A stretch of 64,000 bases of DNA. It comes from Haematobia irritans. Taxonomy: Eukaryota > Arthropoda > Insecta > Diptera > Muscidae. Positions 45,401 through 54,890 of the stretch are shown here, piece after piece (positions within the stretch are counted from its first letter, which is position 1; every line of letters starts with the position of its first letter). A model generated the notes under the pieces. The model was not told the origin of the DNA. It did no database searches and saw only the letters and a program-made list of their open reading frames with translations. The stretch spans positions 195,065,918 through 195,129,917 of the forward strand of contig NC_134400.1 of assembly GCF_050003625.1 (NCBI RefSeq). Direction: 5' to 3'. The translations under genes and the position numbers were made by a program.

Positions 45401-45920
45401 TTATTGAAAATTTTTTCAAAATTTTATTTTTATTATATTTCATGTTAGCCTAATTAGCAATTAACGTCCAAATGCATTATATCTAATTATACAATTATTT
45501 TTCGAGCTTTATGGACAGATATAGATTAAGGATTTTATTTTTATAGACAATTATCTCAACACTTCATTTCTATAGAAATTTTGTCAAAATTTTATTTCTA
45601 TAGAAAATCCAACCTAATTTTATTTATATAGAAAATTTTGTTAAATTTTTATATCTATAGAAAATTTTCTCAAAATTTTATTTCTATAGAATTTTTTTTT
45701 CAAAATTTTATTTCTATAGAAATTTTTTTCAAAATTTTATTTCTATAGAAAATTTTTTCAAAATTTTATTTCTATAGAAAATTTTTTCAAAATTTTATTT
45801 TCTAGAAAATTGTGGAAAATTGTATTTCTATAGAAAAAATTTTCAACATTTTTTTCAAAATTTTATTTCTGTAGAAAATTTTGTCAAAATTTTATTTCTA
45901 TAGAAAAATTTGTCAAACTG
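42487..45920 (+). repeat. 29-bp array with higher-order repeat
   Basis: About 100 units. A block with ATGGATTTTTTTCAGAATTT, TTTGACAAAATTTGTCAAAA and TTTTATGACGATAGAAAATG recurs near 43255, 43565, 44170, 44475, 44975 and 45285. A Penelope-like remnant lies at 43721-43923 and a short non-array patch at 45428-45525. The array ends in TGAATTATATACGTATATAA, the opening of a family A tail. Confidence 0.9.
43721..43923 (+). pseudogene. Penelope-like reverse transcriptase remnant
   Basis: The frame reads PKPRIITKYVDGIFAIIKKT, then DALNSFHSQIQFTMELEKDN and KLPYLDC. This matches the catalytic region of Penelope-like and related reverse transcriptases, where YVDD is followed by LNSFHPxIxFTxExExDNxLPFLD. 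The second Asp of YVDD is Gly (GGC, 43757-43759). After PYLDC the frame shifts; the next frame gives IQRDDNDLRLNW and then stops. Only about 68 residues of an ORF several hundred long remain, with 29-bp array on both sides. It is a dead fragment. The family call rests on the motif alone. Confidence 0.7.
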
Positions 45921-46299
45921 AATTATATACGTATATAATCGGCCTTTTTATACCCTCCACCATAGGATGGGGGTATATTAACTTTGTCATTCCGTTTGTA
46001 ATACATCAAAATATTGCTCTAAGACCCCATAAAGTATATATCTTCTGGGTCGTGGTGAAATTCTGAGTCGATCTAAGCATGTCCGTCCGTCCGTCTGTTG
46101 AAATCACGCTAACTTCCGAAAGAAACAAGCTATAGACTTGAAACATGGCACAAGAAGTTGTTATTGATGTAGGTCAGATGGTATTCCAACTGGGCCATAT
46201 CGGAACACTTTTACGTATAGCCCCCATATAAATCGACGCTCAGATTTGGCTTGCGGAGCCTCATGGAGGAGCAAAATTCATCCGATTCGATTGAAATTT

Positions 46300-47240
46300 G
46301 GTACGTGATGTTAGTTTATGGTCTCTAACAACCATGCAGGAATTTGTCCATATCGGTCCATAATTATATGTAGCCCCCATACAAATCGATCCCCAGATTT
46401 GACTCCGAAGCCTCTTGGAAGACCAAAATTCACCTGATCCAGTTGAAATTTGGTACGTGGTGTTAGTATATGGTCTCTAACAACCATGCAAAAATTGGTC
46501 CACATCGGTCCATAACATAATTATATATAGCCACTATATAAACCGGTCCCCAGATTTGACCTCCGTAGCCTCATGGATGAGCAAAATTCATCCGATTCGA
46601 TTGAAATTTGGTATATGATGTTAGTTTATGGTCTCTAACAACCATGCAGAAATTGGTCCATATCGGTCCATAATTATATATAGCCCCCATATAAACCGAT
46701 CCCCCGATTTGTCTTGCGAGGCCTCTAAGAGAAGCAAATTTCATCCGATCCGGCTGAAATTTGGTACATGGTGTTAGTATATGGTCTCTAACAACCATGT
46801 AAAAATTGGTCCACATCGGTCCATAATTATATATAGCCCCCATATAAACCGATCCCTCGATTTGGCTTGCGAGGCCTCTAAGAGAAGCAAATTTTATCCG
46901 AACCGGCTGAAATTTGGTACATGGCATTTGTATATGGTCTCTAACAACCATGCAAAAATTGGTCGAAATCGGTCCATAATTATATATAGGCCCCATACAA
47001 ATCGATCCCCAGATTTGACTCCGAAGCCCCTGATCCGGTTGAAATTTGGTATGTGGTGTTAGTATATGGTCTCTAACAACCATGCAAAAATTGGTCCATA
47101 CCGGTCTTAATTATATATAACCCCCATTTAAACCGATTCCCAGATTTAACCTCCGTAGCTCTTGGAGGAGCAAAATTCATCCGATCCGGTTGAAATTTGG
47201 TACGTGGTGAAATTTGGTACATTGCGCTAGTATATGGCCG
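46300..47240 (+). repeat. Family A monomers, second copy
   Basis: The CATGCA/CATGTA mark falls near 46333, 46495, 46643, 46796, 46949 and 47089. Units are mostly 148-162 bp, with one shortened. The minus strand is open for 170 codons. They are more diverged from 153-bp regularity than in the 10.2-12.0 kb copy. Confidence 0.85.
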
Positions 47241-47269
47241 CTAATAACCATGCCAAAATTGGTCCATAT

Positions 47270-47495
47270 ACCAAAATGTTATTTCTATAGAAAATTTTGT
47301 CAAAATTTATTACTATAGAAAATTTTGTATAATTTGTTCAAGATTTTATTTCTATAGAAAATTTTGTCAAAATTTTATTTCTATAGAAAATTTTGTCAAC
47401 ATTTGATTTCTATAGAAAATTTTGTCAAAATTTTATTTCTATAGACAATTTTGTCAAAATTTTATTTCTATAGAAAATTTTGTCAAACTGAATTA
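47270..47495 (+). repeat. 29-bp array inside the family A element
   Basis: About eight near-consensus units sit in the same place as the array in the first family A copy, between monomers and tail. Its low divergence suggests recent amplification. Confidence 0.9.
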
Positions 47496-47520
47496 TATAC
47501 GTATTTAATCGGCTTTTTTT

Positions 47521-48867
47521 ATACCCTGCTCCACACTGTGGAACAGGGTATTATAAGTTAGTGCATATGTTTGCAACACCCAGAAGGGGACGAGATAGAC
47601 ACATGGTGTCTTTAGCAAAACTGCTCAGGATGGGCTCTTCAATCGATATAGCGATGTCCGTCTGTCCGTGAACACATTTTTGTAATCAAAGTCTAGGTCG
47701 CAGCTTTAGTCCAATCGACTTCAAATTTGGCACAAGTATGTGTTTTGGCTCAGAATAGATCCCAATTGATTTTGGAAGAAATCGGTTGAGATTTAGATAT
47801 AGCTCCCATATATATTTCGCCCGATATGGACTAATACGGTCCCAGAAGCCAGAGTTTTACCCCAATTTGGTTGAAATTTTGCACAGGGAGTAGAATTAGC
47901 ATTATAGCTATGCGTGTCAAATTTGGTTGAAATCGGTTCAGATTTAGATATAGCTCCAATATATAGCTTTCGGCCGATTTACACTCATATGACCACAGAG
48001 GCCAATTTTTTGCTCCGATTTAGTTGAAATTTTGCACAGGGAGTAGAATTAGCATTGTAGCTATGCGTGCCAAATTTGGTTGGAATCGGTTCAGATGTAG
48101 ATATATCTCCCATATATAGCTTTCGCCCGATTTACACTCATATGACCACAGAGGCCAATTTTTAACTCCGATTTAGTTGAAATTTTGCACAGGGAGTAGA
48201 ATTAGCATTGTTGCTATGCGTGCCAAGTTTGGTTGAAATCGGTTCAGATTTAGATATAGCTCCAATATATAGCTTTCGGCCGATTTACACTCATATGACC
48301 ACAGAGGCCAATTTTTTGCTCCGATTTAGTTGAAATTTTGCACAGGGAGTAGAATTAGCATTGTTGCTATGCCTGCCAAGTTTGGTTGAAATCGGTTCAG
48401 ATTTAGATATAGCTCCCATATATATGTTTTTCTGATTTCGACAAAAATGGTCAAAATACCAACATTTTCCTTGTAAAATCGCTACTGCTTAGTCGAAAAG
48501 TTGTAAAAATGACTCTAATTTTCCTAAACTTCTAATACATACCTATCGAGCGATAAATCATAAATAAAGTTTTGCGCAGTTTCTTTAAAATTGCTTCAGA
48601 TTTAAATGTTTCCCATATTTTTTTACTAACATTGTGTTCCACCCTAGTGCATTAGCCGACTTAAATTTTGAGTCTATATATTTTGTAGAAGTCTATCAAA
48701 TTCTGTTCAGATCGAGTGATATTTAAATGTATATATTTGGGACAGACCTTTATATATAGGCCCCAACACATTTGACGGATGTGATATGGTATCGAAAACT
48801 TAGATCTACAAAGTGGTGCAGGGTATAATTTAGTCAGCCCCGTCCGACTGTAGACTTTCCTTACTTG
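47521..48867 (+). mobile_element. Helitron-like element, family B, full length
   Basis: The head ATACCCTGCTCCACACTGTG is followed by ATGTCCGTCTGTCCGTGAAC. Monomers have GACCACAGAGGCCAATTTTT at 47991, 48144 and 48297, exactly 153 bp apart. The tail has GTGGTGCAGGGTATAA (inverted copy of the head), then CCCCGTCCGACTG and the end CTTTCCTTACTTG. T-tracts flank it and no duplication is visible. No protein is encoded. Confidence 0.85.
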
Positions 48868-49068
48868 TTTTTTGTTTAATATATACCCCGTATGGACTAA
48901 CTTACAATTGAAAAGACGGGTTTAAGATACCTTGCCTTCGCAAGTGTTACCGCAACCCAAGTAATTCGATTGTGGATGACAGTCTGTAGTAGAAGTTTTT
49001 ACGCAATCCATAGTGGAGGGTGCATAGGGTACCTAGGTACCGAACTTACGGCCGTATATACTTGTTTT

Positions 49069-50126
49069 ATTTTTAACTTATTACTGATTTACTACAACTG
49101 AACATAATTCTTTATTTTTTTCCATAAAACCATTTTGAAAATGTATTGGGAATTTTTGTGAGGAATTATAATTTAAAATGGGGCCCAGAGCGTTCCAAAA
49201 AAATCTGGTAACACTGTTAGCAGAAGTATCTATGCTGCATACTGAACATTACATATTTTTAATTTAATATCCCAATATTTGTCTATATAATAAATAAATG
49301 AAATATATTATACTCTCATGGTCTATAGGCTTTGGAATTTCCGGAATGTTTGGAATACATCGAATGGAAATATTACCAAATTCTTAATAAATTAGTATTT
49401 ATTTTCATATCAACCATATAATTTATACACCCATAGTTTTCTCAATAAGTGATAAAAATTAAACAAATAAATATAACAAATATAGATACATATGTAGATA
49501 ATATCGATAAATAACATATCAACCTATTGATATTGCAGTTAATTATGGGAAATAATATACTGTGTACATACATATGTATATTTGTGTGTACGTATTTAAA
49601 TTTATATTTGCCCAAAGTTTTGCGAAATCGCTATCGTTATTATCATCTTCCATTTGCCGTGGTTATGAGAATGTTATCTAATACTAACTGCAAAAAATCG
49701 CTTTGTTTGCAGTAATGAAGAGTTTTGCTATATAACTATATTCTAAGTACAATATATTTTTATTTTAGATAATGCAATGTAAACTTAATTTTTGTCTGGA
49801 AACATGGTTCGCTGTCTCACATACATAGATATATAAGCGTGTTGAATAATTTCGATTGGAAAATATTTAGATAATAGTAAAATATTAACAAAAAATATTT
49901 TTTTAAAGTTTTTTCTCATTGATTTTTATTTTTATATTTTGTATTTTTCAAATGAATTCAGAAATACACTAATTTCCGTTTAATTACCCCGCTTTAAATC
50001 TATAAACTTTATTATTTATCCACGTGGGGCTTCATTCGTGCTCGCTTAATTGCGGCAAAAGGGTAAACAACCACATACCTTTCGCTACTTTAAATGGATT
50101 AATAGCCGAGGTACTCGTAAATTATA
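49069..50126. other. Low-copy region, nothing recognised
   Basis: AT-rich DNA without array units. ATATGTAGATAATATCGATA and CATACATATGTATATTTGTG are simple-sequence-like. No ORF is convincing. Confidence 0.5.
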
Positions 50127-50362
50127 CCACGGTTGCCAATCGAGCCAAAACTAATCTACAAAAATTTGGAGAAATTTTTACCAAAACACTAAAAATATTA
50201 TCTTATATTAAAACACGAAAAATCTTATTTTAAAATATTTTTTGTCTAACGAAAATGTTGTCAAGATTTTATTTTTTAACGAAATTTTGCAAAAGTTTTA
50301 TTTTTCTAGAAATTTTGTCAGAATTTTATTCCTATAGAAAGTTTTGTTAAAATTTTATTTCG
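50127..50362 (+). repeat. Array head plus short 29-bp array
   Basis: The clearest head: ACCACGGTTGCCAATCGAGC, then CAAAACTAATCTACAAAAAT, TTGGAGAAATTTTTACCAAA and ACACTAAAAATATTATCTTA. About four degenerate units follow before the IR-1 element. Confidence 0.8.
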
Positions 50363-50372
50363 CATTGTCGTT

Positions 50373-51558
50373 GTTTTTTTATTTCAGCTTAAAACCATAC
50401 ATTGACTAAACTACAAGAGTAGCTTAACCAACAGAGGAAAAGAATGTTTGTCAAATTTATTTGGGCAAAGCCCTATAGACTGCAAGATGGTTGGATGGAC
50501 GCACGTTTCGGAATTACCACATTCCTCATCAGCATCCTCTACTTGCAGCAAAACTATCAACCAATTATCAGAATAAATTCAGGCAGTTTATTAAACCCAA
50601 CAAAAACCACACTTGAACCCTCCGAAAAAAGGTTTTACATTGATAGCCGGCTTATGCCGAAATAAACTCGAAACAAACATATCTCTTTTCCTATGCCACT
50701 GTCAAATCATCGATTTGAATTCACATGACTGGGTTTATTTTGAGCGTGCCTCCTCTTCTTTTTCCATTTGTTTTGTTTTGTTATTGTTGGTTTTGTTCTT
50801 TAAGCATTGTCGTTGTTTTTTTATTTCAGCTTAAAACCATACATTGACTAAACTACAAGAGTAGCTTAACCAACAGAGGAAAAGAATGTTTGTCAAATTT
50901 ATTTGGGCAAAGCCCTATAGACTGCAAGATGGTTGGATGGACGCACGTTTCGGAATTACCACATTCCTCATCAGCATCCTCTACTTGCAGCAAAACTATC
51001 AACCAATTATCAGAATAAATTCAGGCAGTTTATTAAACCCAACAAAAACCACACTTGAACCCTCCGAAAAAAGGTTTTACATTGATAGCCGGCTTATGCC
51101 GAAATAAACTCGAAACAAACATATCTCTTTTCCTATGCCACTGTCAAATCATCGATTTGAATTCACATGGCTGGGTTTATTTTGAGCGTGCCTCCTCTTC
51201 TTTTTCCATTTGTTTTGTTTTGTTATTGTTGGTTTTGTTCTTTAAGCATTGTCGTTGTTTTTTTATTTCAGCTTAAAACCATACATTGACTAAACTACAA
51301 GAGTAGCTTAACCAACAGAGGAAAAGAAGTTTTGCTGCAAGTAGAGGATGCTGATGAGGAATGTGGTAATTCCGAAACGTGCGTCCATCCAACCATCTTG
51401 CAGTCTATAGGGCTTTGCCCAAATAAATTTGACAAACATTCTTTTCCTCTGTTGGTTAAGCTACTCTTGTAGTTTAGTCAATGTATGGTTTTAAGCTGAA
51501 ATAAAAAAACAACGACAATGCTTAAAGAACAAAACCAACAATAACAAAACAAAAAAAA
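50373..51558. mobile_element. IR-1 element: 442-bp tandem dimer joined to an inverted copy
   Basis: Units 50370-50811 and 50812-51253 are almost identical (one difference seen: CACATGACTGG against CACATGGCTGG). A third unit begins and breaks at about 51328 after CAACAGAGGAAAAGAA. There it joins an inverted copy (GTTTTGCTGCAAGTAGAGG... to 51558) that runs out through TTTAAGCTGAAATAAAAAAA. Two 73-codon frames repeat with the units; they are not treated as genes because no other copy keeps them intact. Confidence 0.88.
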
Positions 51559-53645
51559 AAAAATTTTATTTCTATAGAAAATTTTGTTAAAATTTTAATA
51601 CTATAGAAAATTTTGTCGAAATTTTATTTCTATAGAAAATTTTGTCAACATTTTATTTCTATAGACAAATTTGTAAAAAATTTATTTCGATAGAAAATTT
51701 TGTCAAAAATGTATTTCTATAGAAGATTTTGTCAAAATTTTATTTCTATGGAAATTTTGTCAAAATTTTATTTCTAAAGAAAATTTTGTTAAAATTTTAT
51801 TTCTATAGAAAATTTTGTTAAAATTGTATTTCTATAGACAATTTTGTCAAAATTTTATTTCTATAGAAAATTTTGTCAAAATTTTGTTTCTATAGAAAAT
51901 TTTGTTAAAATTTTATTTTTATAGAAAATTTTGTCAAAAATGTATATCTATACAAAAGTTTTGTCAAAAATTTATTTCTATAGAAAATTTTACCAAAATT
52001 TTGTTTCTATAGAAAATTTTGTCAAAATCACATAAAAAAAATTGGAAGGCTTTACTATTCTAGAAATTTTGTCAAAACTTTATTTCTATAGAAAATTTTG
52101 TCAAAATCACATAAAAAATATTATCTGTCTCAATGTACTACTTAATGGATTTTCAATAGAAAATTTTGTCAACATGTTACTTTATAGAAAATGTTGTCAA
52201 ATTTTATTTGTATAGAAAATTTTGTCAAAATTTTATTCCTATATAAAATTTTGTCAAAATTTTATTCCTATAGAAAATTTTGTCAAAATTTTATTTCTAT
52301 AGAAAATTTCGTCAAAATTTTATTTCTATAGAAAATTTTGTCAAAATTTTATTTCTATAGAAAATTTTGTCAAAGTTTTATAGCTTTGGAAAATTTTATT
52401 TCTATAGAAATTTTTGTCAAAATTTTATGTCTATAGAAAATTTGTCAAAATTTTATTGCTTTAGAAAATTTTGTCAAAATTTTATTTCTATAGAAAATTT
52501 TGTTAAAATTTTATTTCTATAGAAAATCTTGTCAAAATTTTATTCCTATAGGAAATTTTGTCAAAATTTTATTTCTATAGAAAATGTTTTCAAAATTTTA
52601 TTGCATTAGAAAATTTTGTCAAAATTTTATTTCAATAGAAAATTTTGTTAAAATTTTATTTCAATAGAAAATTTTGTTAAAATTTTATTTCTATGGAAAA
52701 TTTTGTCAAAATTTTATTTCTATAGAAAATGTTGTCAAAATTTTATTTCTATAGAAAATTTTGTCAACATTTTATATCTATAAAAAATTTTGTCAACATG
52801 TTATTTCTATAGAAAATTTTGTCAAAATTTTATTTCTATAGAAAATTTTGTCCAAATTTTATTTCTGTTGAAAATTTTGTCCAAATTTTATTTCTATAGA
52901 TAATTTTGTCAAAATTTGATTTCTATAGAAAATTTTGTCATAATTTTATTTCTGTAGAAAAATTTTATTTTTATAGAAAATTTTGTCAAAATTTTATTTC
53001 TATAGAAAAGTTTGTCAAAATTTTATTTCTATAGAAAATTTTGTCAAAATTTTATTTCTACAAAAAATTTTGTCAAAATTTTATTTCTACAAAAAATTTT
53101 GTCAAAATTTTATTTCTATAGAAAATTTTGTCAACAATTTGTCAAAATTTTATTTCTATAGCAATTTTTGTCAAAATTTTATTCCTATAGAAAATTTTGT
53201 CAAAATTTTATTTGTATAGAAAATTTTGTCAAAATTTTATTCCTATAGAAAATTTTGTCAACATTTTATTTCTATAGAAAATTTTGTCAAAATTTTATTT
53301 CAATAGAAAATTTTGTTAAAATTTTATTTCTATAGAAAATTTTGTCAAAATTTTATTTCTATAGAAAATTTTGTCAAAATTTTATTTCTATAGAAAATTT
53401 TGTCAAAGTTTTATTTCTATAGAAAATTTTGTCAAATTTTTATTTCTATAGAAAATTTTGTCAAAATTTTATTTCTATAGAAAATTTTGTCAAAATTTTA
53501 TTTCTATAGAAAATTTTGTCAAAATTTTATTTCAATAGAAAATTTTGTTAACATTTTATTGCTATGGAAAATTTTGTTTAAATTTTATTTCTATAGAAAA
53601 TTTTGTCAAAATTTTATTCCTATAGAAAATTTTGTCAACATTTTC
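51559..53645 (+). repeat. 29-bp array, near-consensus
   Basis: About 72 units, among the most homogeneous in the window (53220-53640 especially). A short non-array patch (CACATAAAAAATATT, about 52028-52160) is present twice. Low divergence suggests recent expansion or homogenisation. Confidence 0.93.
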
Positions 53646-53754
53646 AAATTTTAATCTTGTTACAATAGATTGTTAGTATTATTATTTTTTTTATTTTTTA
53701 TGAAAAAAGCAAATGTTTAAGACTTATTTTCACTGATTGATATTTATTCGATTT

Positions 53755-54274
53755 TACACTCAAAAAAAAGTGAACTCTCTATTTCACTAAAGCCATATTA
53801 ACTTTATATTAGTTCATAGAATCATTATGTTTGGAAAAAGTTTATTTTAGTCAAATAATTTTTTGCGTATGTTAGTTAAATGAACTAAAAAACGGGAAAA
53901 AGTTATACACAAATAAAGCATAAAGATTTCCTAATTCTTATTTCTTACAAAATAGTTCATTATTTCTTTAAATTTGTAAATTTTACCAAAAATGTGTCCA
54001 TCGTGAACTTCGTATGTCACTAAAGACATTCTTGCAATTTTGAACTCCAAGATTTCTCTTAAAACTACAAAATTTTCTTTAACTACTGAAAAAATTTAGT
54101 TATGTCTAATAAATTTTCTTGAATTTGTCGAAAAATATTTACTTATTTTTGCCATATCGGAGTGATGCCAGCGCTTGTAATACCGTTTAGTTAAAATTTT
54201 CTAAAAAAGTTCCAAATTTTCTAAATTTAATCGAAAGTTATCTTTCCTGGTGGGTTCACTGTTTTTTCAGTGTA
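53755..54274. mobile_element. 520-bp MITE with TACACT...AGTGTA ends
   Basis: The left end TACACTCAAAAAAAAGTGAA and the right end TTCACTGTTTTTTCAGTGTA are imperfect inverted repeats. The interior is AT-rich without an ORF. The right third is found again, inverted, at 58764-58855. Confidence 0.75.
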
Positions 54275-54890
54275 ACCACTTTTGGTTAAACCCAATTTTA
54301 ATAAAATGGGATTTTCGAATAAATCGAAATTTAATAAAACGGTTTTTGGACTCTCTACGATGAACATAAATGACCATGATGGCCTGATCCAAAACTACTA
54401 TAGGACGACAACATTGTCTAAAGAGCCGCATAACATGAACAGTTCTTCAACCAAGTAATTTGTTTATAAACTACAACAATTAGGTAATAAATATTTGCGA
54501 TCACCTGCTACTTACAAATAGCTGACAGCTGCTATAAAAAAAGAGCATCGCGCCATTTCTCATTATCACAAAAAGTATGGACGAAACTTTCCTCAAGTAT
54601 TCAATACTATCAGTTGTAGTTATGTATGGGAAATTAAGCATTTTGGCATATGGCTATTGTTGCTATGTCTGGAATCTGTTGTACATTTTTTCTATATTAC
54701 TATTACTCATGATGCGTCTTATACCATTTTGGGTATAGTAAAATAATTTGTGTATGGAAGTGTATTATAAACATTGTTTGTGTATATGTAAGTTTTACTT
54801 GCAAAAATCTATAAACAAAAACTATTAGATTGGGTTGAATCGTTGTACCAATAGGTAATAAGTGCCTACTTTTCCACTAAATAAAAGAAA
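54275..54890. other. Low-copy region, nothing recognised
   Basis: Includes AGCTGACAGCTGCTATAAAA and GATGCGTCTTATACCATTTT. No gene, array unit or element end was identified. Confidence 0.5.

Larger units (their letters stand above)
45949..49064 (+). mobile_element. Helitron-like element, family A, interrupted by a family B element
   Basis: The head TATACCCTCCACCATAGGAT follows a T-tract. Then come a GTCC tract, monomers to about 47240, a 29-bp array, and TGAATTATATACGTATTTAA. A family B element is inserted at 47521-48867 in the next T-tract. The tail resumes at TTTGTTTAATATATACCCCG and ends ACGGCCGTATATACTTG. The 5' flank is itself ...TATAATCGGCCTTTTT, so this element seems inserted in the same tail site of another family A copy. 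Confidence 0.8.

Noticed and set aside
50444..51276. Pairs of 73-aa frames (MFVKFIWAKPYRLQDGW and MNPPKKGFTLIAGLCR)
   Set aside because: They repeat only because the 442-bp unit is duplicated. Other IR-1 copies (1.4, 6.4, 15.7 kb) break or alter the frame.
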